64,000 nucleotides of DNA, taken from assembly GCF_902686445.1 (NCBI RefSeq), contig NC_062229.1:6729503-6793502 (forward strand), in the 5' to 3' direction. Positions 13,251-25,590 of the stretch are shown here, one piece after another. The notes below the pieces were generated by a model. The model was not told where the DNA came from. It searched no databases and saw only the letters and a program-made list of their open reading frames with translations. The stretch's first letter is position 1. Every line of letters begins with the position of its first letter. The translations under genes were made by a program, and so were the position numbers. The DNA comes from Sciurus carolinensis. Taxonomy: Eukaryota > Chordata > Mammalia > Rodentia > Sciuridae.

Positions 13251-15316
13251 CTGATGTCAACATGTTCTTTAATGATTTGGTCTTTATTAGAAGGGTTGAA
13301 TTTGCAGATAAATAAAGACCTATTATACATTGACAAAAAGATAAACACCTCAATGGAAAAATCTCAAACACTGATTTTCCAAAGAGAAGAAAAGGAAATG
13401 ACTTGTATAATAGATGTGAAGGACACCACCTCATTAAAAGAGAAATATAAATTAGCAAAACATTATGTCCCAGCAAAAGACTGCATAAATGATAATGTAT
13501 TGTGACTCTTTTGAGCATCAGAATCACCTAATGGGCAGGTAAGTTTAATGGAAACGCACAAAACTACCTTACAATTCCTCCTGGAATCATGAAACAGGTT
13601 AGACCATCATCTTTATTCATAATAACAGAATAATTACCCAAAGTTTATCAATATCAGAAAGACACCCTGTGATTCATTGTTACCTGAGGTCATGTAAAAA
13701 TAGGACTGAAAATGAATGAGTACCTGCTAAACCCAACAACAGGATGGAGTCTCAGATGCTCAGTAATGAAATGACTAACAGGACACAGAGATCACTCACG
13801 TCCTTGAAACATATCAAGGTCAAAATGAAGTAAATTGATGTAATAAATTGAAGGCATTTATTAGAGGGTGAGTAAATATTCACTGGAGTCCTCCAAAATA
13901 TTATTTTGTAAGAAAAATATGGAAATATTTGCAATCAAGCACTGCTTGAATTCATAAACTTTCTGTCTAATCTGTGTATTCTAAGAGGTTATGCAATTTC
14001 AGTTTGGGCCGTACAGGTTATCAGGGATAAGGTTATCCTAGGCAAAAATTATCTTGTAAAATGAATCATACTCACCCTCTTATCATATATACTCATATTA
14101 ACAAGTGAGGGGATTAGGATATAATATGATTTCCAGGTTCTCAGCTCACCTCATGACACAGCTGTCTTCTGTGTGTCTCCACAGAGAGGTGGCCATAGAG
14201 AGACCAAGGAAAGGGCATTCAGTTGAATGTCTCTGGCACCATATGTCCAGAGACAACACCTGTACCTGCTGGAAATCCCTGGGGATTCTTAGGAGAACAG
14301 GTCCTTGGAAGAGGCCCACCCCATGTAGGAAGCCATAAAGTCTCAATCCCCAGAACTTAGCACCCCCACTTTGAATCATTGTAATGAATGCTGATTCTCT
14401 TTTTTGTGCCAATATGTTAGACTGAGGGATTCCTTTGCTTTGAGAACTAGTTTCATAATCTCTTGAGATGGTTCCAATATCACAGAGCCATCTCCCCCAC
14501 TGAGATATCTAATTATGTGAATTTTATGAATAGCGAAAAAGAGAAGAGTGAATGCTAATGGGATCTCATATGGAAACATCTTTACAGGGAATTACTCATT
14601 TATGTCTTAGTCAAGTAGGACATTTCAGCTATATGACACAGTTCTCAGTTTGTCTACTTCTGAGAAGCAAGACACACAGCTCTGACCATGGAATTCACAT
14701 ATATACTTGAACTTGCACTAACCTTCCCTTCCCCTGTCCACCTTATACAATGCTCCTTTCTGAGATTTATCCATATCTGATCACTAAAATAGATCCGAAA
14801 CCAAAGCAATGAGGTCAAGGTTAGAGATTTCATCATTTGTCAAATATCACAGAACTCTGCAATACCAAAGAACAACATGAAGTTCCATCAGAAATGCACA
14901 TAGGTAGCATAGCTTCAGAAACATAGGACCAGGGGAAAACTGCACCTTGTCTGAGAACCCAGTGATGATTAAATGTTTTCCACCTGCTCAACTTCTCCAG
15001 CTTGCTGTTTTCTAAGAGTGTGCCAGAACTAAATTTCCCAAAGCAGGAATCAGTATCACAGTCTCTGCTTCTCTGAAACTCAAGGAAAGAAACTGATTTT
15101 AGGCAATTGAAATCAAGTGTCATTAGTACAGAGTTAGATAAAAAGGGAACTCATGTTTCAAGTCAAGTTAATATACAGATGAACTTTATTTTGTCCCGTC
15201 AAAATAAATATTTTAAGAGAAAAATTGTGATGGATGTACCAGGCATTCTGGCTCAGCAGTAATCCTGACACTTTTTCTTATTCTAGAAATTTAAATCCAA
15301 GACAAGTGACACTTCA

Positions 15317-16251
15317 TTATACAGAAGCTATCCTATCCATGAGATTCCTCAAGGCCACCTTCATGTCCCTGTTCCTCAGGCTGTAGATAAAGGGGTTCAG
15401 AATTTGAGGCACCACAGAATACATCACTGAAGCCATTGCAGTCTTCCTGGATGAATCAGTCATTGCAGAGCTAATGTACACACCTGCACCTGTCCCATAG
15501 AACAAACAGACAACAGAAAGGTGAGACCCACAGTTGGAAAATGCTTTTTGCTTTCCTCCTGATGAGGGCATTCTCAAGACAGAGGACACAATGTGAATGC
15601 AAGAGGAAATTATCCCAGAGAGAGGAACACCAGCAAATACACACACTGCAATAAGTATTATGAGGTTATCAGTGAAGGTGTCAGAACAAGAGAGCTTGAT
15701 AATGTGAGCAAATTCAGAGAAGAATTGGGGGACTTCTGGGTCTCTGCAGAAGGACAGTCGCAGCAACAGCAGAGTGTGGAGGAGGGCATCCACAATACTA
15801 ACAAACAGGGAGACCATAACCAGCAGGACACAGAGGCAGGGCTTCATGATGACTGTGTACCTCAGGGGGTGAATAATGGCCACATAGCAGTCATAGGCCA
15901 TCACTGCAAGCAGAAAATTTTCCCAATATGAAGAAATCATAACAAAGGCATCCTGGGTGAGGCAGCCTGTGTAGGTGATGCTCTGATCCCCTGTTAGGAT
16001 GTTCACCAGCATCTTGGGGATGGTGGTCATGTTTATACAGATGTCATTGAAAGAAAGATTGCAGAGGAAGAAGTACATGGGGGTGTGGAGGTGGGAGTCT
16101 AAGTAGATGGCCAGGATGATGAGCAGGTTTCCCAGGATGTTGACCAGGCACATGGAGAGGAACAGGTGAAGATGAGGGACTGCAGTGCTGGGTCCTCTGT
16201 CAGTCCTAGGAGAAGGAATTCTGAGATAGCTGTTTGGTTTGTGGGATCCAT
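15317..16251 (-). pseudogene. Olfactory receptor C, OR7-like, frameshifted
   Basis: The gene starts at the ATG at 16251 ([10 protein letters not shown], sequon at Asn5) and runs about 28 codons. The frame is then lost near 16165, where the window's other receptors have one more base. The rest continues as a 278-codon frame ending at 15317, with [21 protein letters not shown] and NPFIYSLRN still recognisable. There is further decay: the DRY motif reads DCY, the following VAIC reads VAII, and the loop-2 FFCEL motif reads FFSEF, losing a conserved cysteine. An acceptor sits at 16266-16268, and the upstream block is at 20070-20580. One frameshift plus altered G-protein and disulfide residues make function unlikely. 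It is most similar to receptor E. Confidence 0.9.
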
Positions 16252-17080
16252 ATTGTTGGTGAATACTATGGGAAATATGGTGTGAAAATTGGATGAAATA
16301 AATGGTTTCTCAAGCATTAGAACTTTAATATCATGACAGTTCTTGGTACCACTATAGACGTAACTTATGTTGATGATAAGCTCTGAGTATGAGGACCTGC
16401 AAGAGTATTCTAACAATCAATCTAGGTGCATTTGATAACTCTAAACTTTAGAACCTTGTGCTTTACAAAAAAAGGAAAAACAACAACAACAACAAAGAAA
16501 AAAACGTCAAATCTCTGTCTCATGCGATTTGCCCTAAGGAGAGTGTTATAATGCATCCCTGGCTTACTGTCTCCCTCCATTCCTCTTTACATTTTCTGCT
16601 AACCACAACTTCCTTTCATGGACAGTTTCTCCCACATACTCAGTGATGAGATTACAACAATTCCTTTAGAATTGTTCCATGCCTTGTACACAAAGAAAGT
16701 AAGAGGAGAATGAACATAGCACATCCATATTCTAGAGCTTTGCTCTCTAACACTGTATGCTCATCATCATGAGAAGGATCATCAAACTCCAGATGAGGTA
16801 GTTCATGGACCTGTCAGCCCTATGGACCCAGGAGGACTTGTCATGAACACAATATGCACAGTTGGAGTATGGCAGAGAGAGATCTGTCTGACTGATGTGT
16901 TGGCTGTCATGACCAGTCTCTGGGAATGCCTCTGGATAGTTCAGAACTGTCATTGATAAACAACCTCTCATGTTTCATCCTTTCCTTTTATTACTGAAAT
17001 TGTTTCTTACTGAAACAATCTCAATGTATGCTCCTTCTATGCATTAAGTTAATGGTAGCTGGTGATAACCCCCAGTCAGG

Positions 17081-18022
17081 TAGTCATGTGGGGGCGTCCG
17101 GAATTCCATCCAGTGCTTGATAAAGATCCTCTGGAGGATGATTGCAAAGGCTCATCCTAAAAGGAATTGCTGGATGTTTTGCTCCGAAGCATGGTGTTTT
17201 CTCTGCTGTGTTTTTCTGATAATATATTACTCATTTCAGTCTGAACGGATTACTTAAGGGGACGAGGGGAATACAACAAAAATTCCAGAAAATATTACCT
17301 ACCATCTGAAAAACAATGGGTCTTTACCACTAACAAAATTAAAAATAATTTTGCAACCATGCAATGAGTCCCTGAAAGCCTCTGGAGAAAATAGTTGTAG
17401 ATCTGCCTTTGTCTCCAACAGGCTGGTTAAATTTTAACGATGGTTTTGTTCATGTGTGGTGGTGAGGTAAAACAATAAGGTTTCATAACATTCCTTCCTT
17501 CCTACAAAGAATATGTCACCCCTATAATAAATGTTGGCACACAATAACCATTGGGACCGCTGCCCTCCTGTAACCCTTAACTCAGCAATTTAGATATTAA
17601 CCAGAGGGACCTAATAGAAATGGTCACATGAGATTACTTGTCTATCGCTTTAACCGCAAGAATAATAAGAATAGTCTTAGGTCACATAGAATTTAGATAT
17701 TAAGGAAATAAACATTGTATTAGCTCATCAATGTAGTTAGATATTTTTAAAACAATTGTGATTAGGTAAGGATGATCTGTAAGGTTGTTGTTTTCTGCCT
17801 ATGCTTTGGAAACTTTTTTAATATTAACCACAAGACTGCCATTATAGCCTGAAGAAAAATGTATATAAACCCAGCCTTCCCCAGAATAAAGTAGGATTGA
17901 TTGCACCAGAACTAGAGTCTGTGTCTTTCATTCTCCATCCATCGCCGACGCTCTCTCCCCGCGTCCTGTTTACCGGTGTGGAACCCATGGAATCCTGCTA
18001 GGGCTGGACCCTGGCATAGTCA
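17081..18022 (+). mobile_element. Solo LTR of a class II endogenous retrovirus
   Basis: The LTR spans 17087-18016 (930 bp), begins TGTGGGGGCG and ends CCCTGGCA. It is flanked by a perfect 6-bp duplication TAGTCA at 17081-17086 and 18017-18022. On the plus strand there is a TATA-like TATATAAA near 17862 and an AATAAA signal at 17885-17890, followed by a GT/T-rich stretch. The 6-bp duplication fits class II (betaretrovirus-like) integration. No internal viral sequence is left, so LTR-LTR recombination is the likely origin. It is unrelated in sequence to the LTRs of the two proviruses below. Confidence 0.88.
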
Positions 18023-18423
18023 TGAGCAAGCATTAGTAAGTATTGATTTTAAACCTGAAGAGTAGTAAGACTGTCCCTGGAAACCCACGCAATCTGCCTT
18101 AGAAGTTAATTATGCAAGAAACTCAGTAACTCTTTTTGAGACATTCTTCGTCTCATTCTAAGAAAATTTCTTCCCTCAGCATGGTAAGTAGCATATTAAA
18201 TCAAATAGTGAGCAAAAGGAAAAAAAAAGTGGCAATAAAATGCATGGATTCCTTCAAAAACACAGGGAAGGTAGTAATTTTTTTTTTTTATCTTCACATA
18301 AGAACAACAGGCTTAGATTATCTGATTTCCCAAAAGGGATGTCCCTTAAGAGAACAGACTTCCCTATTATGGGAAAGAGAGAAGCTGTGATGTCAAGAGC
18401 GATTGTTTGGTACAATAAAAGAC

Positions 18424-18616
18424 TAGCAGCTGGTATGGTGGTACTTGCCTCTAATTGTAGCAACTTGGGAGACTGAGGCAGAAGGATAGCAATTTCGTGG
18501 CAAGCCTGGGCAACTCAGCAAGAACCTGTCTCAGAATAAAAAATGAATGATAGGGTTTGTAGCCTGGTGACAGAACACTTCTCTAACAGGTGCCATGCCC
18601 TTCATTCAATCTCCAG
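18424..18616 (+). mobile_element. Dimeric B1-ID SINE
   Basis: The left half is B1-like (CTGGTATGGTGGTACTTGCC, AGCAAGAACCTGTCTCA). The right half is a tRNA-derived ID-like unit (GTTTGTAGCCTGGTGACAGA, TTCATTCAATCTCCAG). Fused B1 and ID SINEs are known in squirrels and some other rodents. Confidence 0.8.
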
Positions 18617-18778
18617 TATATGAAACGATCTATCTATATATATGTGTATGCATAGTGCACATATAGTTGTATATACATGCATATATATGCATGTGTATAT
18701 GTATGTATGTGTGTGCATTTATGTATATATATGTAGATAAACAGACATATATACATGTACATACACAAACACTCACAC
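18617..18778. repeat. AT/GT-rich microsatellite
   Basis: Alternating TA, TG and CA dinucleotides with TATG and TATC variants directly follow the SINE tail, from which they probably grew. Confidence 0.85.
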
Positions 18779-19589
18779 ATCTGAATTTCATTCAGTGCCC
18801 TGCATTAGCGTTATGGAGGAAATCCATGTCAACTGGATGAGAAGTCTGGGTATTTTGTATTATCGTGCTGTCTGGTTGATGTTTTCATTAGCTACAGTGT
18901 AGTATGACTTTCATAGTCTACATGTTCCAACCATCACTTTGCATACACTAAATATGTACAATTGCTGTTTGCACAATTTTTTCTCAATAAAGGTAGGGGG
19001 AAGCATCATTGAACAGTTTGAATGAAGAGAAATGAATAGAGCCAAGCAACCCACAAAGTGCTAGGCAGGTAAGGCTCACACAGACCGTTACTATTGTGTG
19101 TGTGAGTGTGTGACTTACAGGAAAAAGATCCCACAATACTCTTCATGCCATACAAGGACATGGGTTGGGGCACTTGGGGATAGAAGAAAGAAAGAGAGCA
19201 TCTCTAGCTCAACAAATTCAGATTTCAGAGAATAGTTTGTGTGCTGAACTGACCTTTAAGAATCTTGATTGTGTATAAAAGTAAGAAAGGAAAGAAGCAT
19301 CCGTGATACAAGTATTCATTTGCCTTGGTCACACATTGACATGTATAGCAATGAAAAGTAAATAATAATACATAAATCAAACACTTGATTCACAAAACCA
19401 TGAATTTCTAAAGTAGGAAAAAATTATTTATATAAATTCTATAACATGAAAAATTAAAATTTTCATAACCTATAAAGGTACATAATTATTCATCATATTT
19501 AAAGTATGATGAATGATTTAAAGTATAATGAATCAAGAATGGATTACACTCATTACTCAGCAGTCAATACACATTTCACCCTTGCTTTT

Positions 19590-19870
19590 TGTACTTTTAT
19601 TGCAGCAAATCAGTAAATGATAGAGGTGTAAGTGAATTCCCTTGCTATATGTACTTGCTCTCACTTAATTTGTTTCTTTCCCTATGGAAACAATCACATA
19701 ATCTTTATAGACATTTTTCTCCAAGAATTTTCATTAAGTTTGGTATTATTCTTCCAGAAGATAGCAGTTGCTTTATGTCACATTTTTAAAACTTTATGTA
19801 AACAGAATCCTACTCTACACTGCATTTACAAGTGGCATTCTTAAGTACTTTATTCATTTTTTCATATTTT
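19590..19870. mobile_element. Old LINE-like 3' fragment
   Basis: This contains a 'tatgtaaacagaatcctac' stretch like those at 13185 and 24070. It is AT-rich and non-coding. Confidence 0.35.
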
Positions 19871-20069
19871 TACTGGTCCACTCTAATTACAGTTACCATT
19901 AGGATTCATTGTACCATATTTGTACATGCTGAGACACCTTATTTTATTGATTAATATTGATATATGCAGTTTTTCCTTTATCTTAAATTCAATTGTTAGG
20001 AAGAGATTAGTTTCCTGCAGCTCTTCAGAGAGAGCAGGTGCCCAGTATTATGAAAAATGATAGAAAATT

Positions 20070-20580
20070 GTCAAAAATGTGAAGAGAATGTGTCAGGAGT
20101 TGGAGTTGGGCAGCAGAGTCCAGGGACCTGCTTCTCCTCATCCTCTGCCTGTAGTACCCTCACTGCTTCCCTGGGAGGAAACTGGATCAGAGCCCTTGCC
20201 CTGTGTCCAAAGTCATAACCAAGGGACTTTGAGCTCCCTCGCTGGCTTCCCTGGGAATGACCCAGCACCTCACCTGGACGTGGAGAGAGAAACGGGTCTC
20301 AGGGCAGAAGACACACTCTGAGTCCATGGGCTCCAGCTCAGGAAGGACCATCTCTGGTTGAAGGCACAGCTGCTGCTTCCTGGTTTCCTGGCCTTCTGAG
20401 TAAGGTTCTCACTAGCTGAGACCTCCAGTCTCTATGTCCCTCAGGGCTCAATACCCACGGCTCCTCATTATACAAGAAATGTTACGTCTTTCTCAACCCA
20501 GAAGTAGATGTCCTCAAAGACCAAATCTGTAGAAGAGAGGAAATCAGGGTGGCTGGTCTCCTGACCCATGAGGCCAGCCC
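20070..20580 (-). promoter_or_regulatory. Upstream conserved block of receptor C
   Basis: It matches 52376-52960 of unit E closely and the blocks of A, B and D more distantly. The minus strand keeps the donor CAG then GTGAGGTG with the exon ending at 20274. The EBF-like half-site of the other units is altered here (ACCCAGAAG at about 20496), in a unit whose receptor is a pseudogene. Confidence 0.4.
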
Positions 20581-20734
20581 TACATCACCTGGGACACTCC
20601 GATGATTCTGCTCACCTCCATTTATGCACCTGGTACAGAAAACACATTGATCTTACAATTAAACATCTACCTTCCATTTTATGTGTTTCTACCCACTTTA
20701 TCATATCAGGAAACAGAATTAAATTATATTTTAA

Positions 20735-21620
20735 TAATTTTTATTTCTTCTAATTAGTTTACATCACAGTAGAATGTATTTTGACACATCATACATAAAT
20801 GGAATATAACTTCACCTTCTTCTTGTTGTATATGGTGTATAGTTATACGGGTTGTGTAATCATATATGTGAATAGGGTAATAATGTCCTATTAATTCTAC
20901 TATCCTCTTATCCCCATATCCCCATCTCTCCCTTCACTCCCCTCTGTCTAATCCAATTATCTCTATTCTTCCCTAGCCATGAACTCCTTATAATGAATTA
21001 GCATCTGCATATCAAAGAAAACATTTTATCTTTGGTTATTTGGGTTTGACTTATTTTGCTTATCAAAATATTCTCCAATTCCATCCGTTTACCTGCAAAT
21101 ACCATCATTTCACTTTTCGTTAAAGCTGAGCATTATTCTGTTGTGTATATGTACCACATTTCCTTTATCCATCCATCTGCTGAAGGGCATCTATGTTGGT
21201 TTCATTGCTGAACTATTGTGAATTGTGCTGCTATAAACATTGATGTGGCTGTGTTACTGTAGTGTGCTGATTTTAAGTCCTTTGGGTATAAACCAAGGAG
21301 TGGGACAACTGGGTCAAATGGTGATTCCATTCCAAGTTTACTGAGGTATCTCCATCCTGCTTTCCATAGTGGTTGTACCAGTTTGCAACCCCACAAGAAA
21401 TGTAGGAGTGAACCATTTTCCCCACATCCTCACTAACATTTATTGTTGCTTGTAATCTTCATCATTATCATCCTGACTGGAGTAAGATGAAATCTCAGTG
21501 TAGTTTTGATTTACATTTCTCTAATTACTAGAGGTTGAACATTTTTCATATATTTGTTGATCAGTTCTCTTCTTTGGTGAAGTGTCTTTTCATATCCTAA
21601 GCCCATTTATTGAGTAGGTT

Positions 21621-21661
<41 letters not shown>

Positions 21662-23145
21662 AGGTTTTTGAGTTCTCTATATATCGTGGAGATTAATGCT
21701 GTGAGGTACATGTAAAGATTTTCTCCCACTCTGTAGGCTCCCTCTTCATGTTATTGATTGTTTCTTTTGCTGAGAAGAAGTTTTTTGGTTTGAATCCATC
21801 TCATTCATTGATTCTTGATTTGACTTCTTGTGCTTTAAGGGCCTTGTTAAGGAAGTCATTTCCTATGCTGATATGGTGAAGATTTGGGCCTACTTCTTCT
21901 TCTAGTGGTCTTGGGGTGTTTTGTCTAATTGCTAGGTCCTTGATCCACTTGGAGTTGACTTTGTGCAGGGTGAGAGATAGGGGTTTAATTTCATTTTGCT
22001 ACATATGAATTTCCAGTTTTCCCAGCACAATTTTTTGAACAGCAATCTTCTCTCAAATGTATATTTTTGGTGCCTTTGTCTAGTAATACCTAACTGTATT
22101 TTTGTGTTTTTTTCTCTGTGTCTGCTATTCTGTACCACTGGTCTATGTGCCTGTTTTTATACCAATACCATGCTGTTTTTATTACTATAGGTCTCTAGTA
22201 TAGTTGGAGGTCTGGAGTTGTGATGACCCCTGCTTCACTTTTTTTGCTAAGGATTGCTTCAGCTATTCTGAGTCTCTTATTTTTCCAAATGAATTTCATG
22301 ATTGCTTTTTCTATTTCTATAATATTGTCATTGGGATTTTAATAGGGATTACATTAAATCTGTATAACACTTATGGTATAATGACCATTTCGACAATGTT
22401 AATTCTTCCTATCCAAGAGCATGTGAGATCTTTCCATCTTCTAAGGTCTTCTTCAATTTCTTTCTTTAGTGTTCTGTAGTTTTCATTGTAGAGTTCTTTC
22501 ACTTATTTTGTTAGATTGATTCACAAGTATTTCATTTTTTGAGGCTATTGGTAATGGGGTAATTTTCCTAATTTTTCTTGCAGTGGATTCATCATTCATG
22601 TATAGAAATGCATTTGATTTATGGATATTGATTTTTTTATCCTGCTGTTTTGCTGAATTCATTTATTATTTGTCGAAGTTTTCTGGTTGAATTCTTGGTT
22701 TTTCTAAATATTGAATCATATCATTAGGAAATAGTGGTAGTTTGAGCTCTTCTTTTCCTACTTATATCCCTTTAAGTCTGTCTTCTGTCTAATTGCTCTG
22801 GCTAATGTTTCAAGTATGGTGTTCAATAAAGGTGTTGAAAGAGGGCATTCTTGTCTTGTTCCAGTTCTTAGAGGGAATGCTTACTGTTTTTATCCATTTA
22901 TAATGATGTTGGCCTTCGGTTGAGCAAATATCACTTCTATAATGTTGAGGTATGTTGCTACTATCCCTAGTTATTCTACTGTTTTGTGCAAGAAAGTGTG
23001 CTGTATTCTGTTAAGTGTTTTTTCTGCGTCCATTGAGATTATCATATGATTCTTGTCTTTAAGTCTACTGATGTGATAAATCATGTTTACTAACCTTGCA
23101 TACCTAGGGTGAACCCCACTAGATCATTTTGCTCTGTTCTTGTAA
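20735..23145 (-). mobile_element. LINE-1, 5'-truncated, ORF2 3' part
   Basis: Read on the minus strand, the 3' portion of L1 ORF2 is recognisable in broken frames. These include the C-terminal region at 21202-21396 ([36 protein letters not shown]), which matches 58910-59045 of the other LINE-1. Many stops and frameshifts show it is dead. The 5' end is truncated in the reverse transcriptase region near 23145, and the T-rich edge near 20735 marks the 3' end. A (TG)n tract lies inside at 21625-21659. Confidence 0.85.
21625..21659. repeat. (TG)n microsatellite within LINE-1
   Basis: A perfect GT dinucleotide run of about 17 units interrupts the decayed ORF2. Confidence 0.95.
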
Positions 23146-24454
23146 TATCCTTTTTTAATATGGAAATTTTATTACAAGTAAAGGAGAAAGTGTGTATGCT
23201 GCTTGGGACTCTGAGCATAGCCCAATGCCACTGCCCATGTATGTGATTTTCTTCTAGTACAGTGGACAGTATGAATAGTTTATGACAAACCTGGGCTTAA
23301 ATTTTGGTTCTGCCTATTTGTTACTATGAGCCCCTGAAAAGTATCTGACTTCTTTACATTCACTGATGGGCAAGTGGGATGTTTCTACCTCTTTTCTTTT
23401 ATACATCTTATGTGTATCTTTTGATGAACATCAGCATTTATTTCTGTTAGGTGTCTAGTCATATCTATATTTAGATTTTTTTGCCAGTTGTCCAAAATGG
23501 TTGTTCCAAGGTACATAATCATCAATGTAAGGCATTAGTGTACCCTAATGAAATACATAGAAATTAAAAAGAAGAAGGAATAAGGAAGCATAAGTGTCTG
23601 AGCAAACAACTCTGTCTATGTAGTTAGATGTGCAGATACTTTTCTTAACGCTGCCTGCCTATTTGGTGACTTTGCGTATTTCTTTAAACAATGGTGTATA
23701 TAAATTCTCGGACTTCTTAAGGGTATTTTGAGAAAAAATTTAAATAGATATTCAAACCCACATATTGTGTGCTATTAATTGTGAATCATCAAAGCATAAC
23801 AAAATTATAGAAAACAAAAACGAGGGGCTGGGCACCCCATTCAACATTATCGAATTCCCAACTTCACAGTCCTGACTTTAGTTACTGTCATTTCAGCAAA
23901 TGATACTCATGCACCTGAAGCCAAGTTTGTTGTATGATCTTATTTCTTTCCATTCCCCTGCTTAATCAGGACACCAATGTGATAAGTATGATTACCCTGT
24001 GATTTTCATTGTATTAGGGCTTATTCTTCTACAAAGAATTGCTTCTTCTAATGTAAAAAGCTGTATCTAATAAACAGAATTATACTGTGCATATCATTTT
24101 ATTAGAACTTTCTATGTAATACAGATTTAGCTCATGTTCAGCTTCATTTCTATTTAAATAAATTTAATTACCACTGTGATGCACTGTATTATTTTAGCAT
24201 AATTCATTTCTTCATTTTTATTTGAATAATATGATGGTGTTATCCTTCCTCCATTTGTGTACAAATGAATCCGTGATGACATGAATTCAGGCACTGGGAA
24301 ACATCCCCGATCCTGCCTATGAGAAGGGAAAGAGGGGAATGGGGTGTGTGAGGACTCCTTCTGCACCTGTGCTGCTTGTGCAGGAAGCAGGACTTGAAGC
24401 TGTAACTGCACAATGTGCACATTTGTAATTCTGGAATAGGGTGAATGGTACTAT
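23146..24454. other. Intergenic, no gene seen
   Basis: AT-rich DNA with a LINE-like fragment at about 23940-24240. No coding sequence is supported. Confidence 0.6.
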
Positions 24455-24689
24455 TTGGAAAATTATTATTATAATTTTGGTACTGAGGATTGACCCCAGG
24501 GTTGCAGAACCAGGGAGTCACATTCCAAGTCCTTTTGTGTATTCTTACTTACAGACTGAGCATCCCTGAGTTGCTCAAGGCCTTGCTAGGTTGCTCAGGC
24601 TGGATTTGAACGTGAATCCTCCTGCCTCAAACTTCCAAGCCATTAGGATTAATGGCATGCACCACCATGCCCAGTTGGAAAATTATTAT
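24455..24689 (-). mobile_element. Dimeric ID-B1 SINE with target duplication
   Basis: The SINE spans about 24470-24674 on the minus strand, with an ID half (GAACCCTGGGGTCAATCC-like region) and a B1 half. It is flanked by the 15-bp direct repeat TTGGAAAATTATTAT at 24455-24469 and 24675-24689, as expected for LINE-driven insertion. Confidence 0.88.
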
Positions 24690-24779
24690 CACACTCTTCT
24701 TGCTGTTCTTACAACTAAAATATTTTGTAATTTTAGAAAGGAGGACAGGTATGTCAGGGATGTCATCTCCTGGGTCTAC

Positions 24780-25590
24780 ACTTCCTCCCCAGGATCCTCA
24801 CTCAGCTACCAGTGATGACACCAAGCTCATCTGGATGAAGATCTGGGAGAGATAACAGAAAGCGAAGTGGATCTGAGTGACATGTCTCCTGCCTCCACAA
24901 GGTGCAAGGCAATGACGGACGGTGTTGTCACACAAATCCTGTTTGCAAAGAGAGGATTTGTGCTCAAGAGTAAAATGGTGGCTGCCACCGTGCACAGAGA
25001 GTGGAAGGCCAGCTGCAGGACACCTGCACTGAGAGGGTTTTCAAAGCTCTCTGAAAACATGTCTCAGCGATGATGGACAGGCAGGAGGAGCCCCTGGGGT
25101 TTGGGGTCCACAAACTTCTGCATGAGTTCTCCTGACAGCTTCCACGGGATGGAATGTGGGAGACTCCAGAATCATGTCCAAAGCAGTGTCTAGGAGATTC
25201 CAGTTATCAGACAGGCATCATTGTGAAAAGATGCTGGTCACCTCCTCTGGGTGTTGGATGAACGCAGAGGACTGTCCTCTTATGGGCAGAGGGATTGAGG
25301 GGGCGCTGAGCTCTGTGACAAAGTTGGCCTCTGAAGGACCCTCACTATTGTTTTCTGACTGACCACAGAGTGTATGCATTTCCTGTGTCCCTGGGGGCTC
25401 AGGCTCCAACACCTTCATTAGCAAACATTGAACTTGCTCTTTGACCCTAAGACAGCTGTAAGTCCTTAGGGACCAGGCCTCTAGAGAGACCAGTCGGGAG
25501 GCCCAGGCCCTTGCTCTGCAGAGCCAAGTTGCACATCCTGTGTCCCCATCCCTGCTTCCCCACATTTCACCTAACTTGCACTCATGCCTG
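24780..25590. repeat. Low-copy block shared with 46150-47000, identity unknown
   Basis: GC-richer than its surroundings. Recognisable shared points are a 'tttgtgctcaagag' stretch, 'acttctgcatgagttctcctgacag', and a 'cctgtgtccctgggggctca' stretch that also resembles part of the OR upstream blocks. Open frames up to 115 codons are present but not conserved between the two copies. It probably belongs to the duplicated OR unit. Confidence 0.45.

Larger units (their letters stand above)
10771..15316. other. Intergenic DNA between receptors B and C
   Basis: No gene is supported. It holds a dispersed repeat copy at 10908-11070, a GGA-rich tract at 11919-11976 and an old LINE-like stretch at about 12850-13250. 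Its final 560 bases (14755-15316) closely match 48455-49158 downstream of receptor E. Confidence 0.6.
16266..20273 (-). other. Probable 5' intron of receptor C, enlarged by insertions
   Basis: No gene is present. The interval between the acceptor at 16266-16268 and the donor at 20274/20273 is about twice as long as in units B and D. It contains a short (CAA)n tract near 16478-16496, the solo LTR at 17087-18016, a B1-ID SINE at 18424-18616, an AT/GT microsatellite at 18617-18778 and an old LINE-like fragment near 19590-19870. Confidence 0.5.

Noticed and set aside
20079..20321. An 80-codon plus frame whose ending (LRAEDTL) recurs at 52386-52649
   Set aside because: Similarity extends outside the frame at the same level and the starts differ. 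It is better explained by duplication of the OR upstream block, which is on the other strand.
24798..25060. Possible vomeronasal receptor fragment on the minus strand
   Set aside because: A leucine-rich stretch looked receptor-like, but no conserved V1R motif follows and the paired block at 46 kb does not keep the frame.
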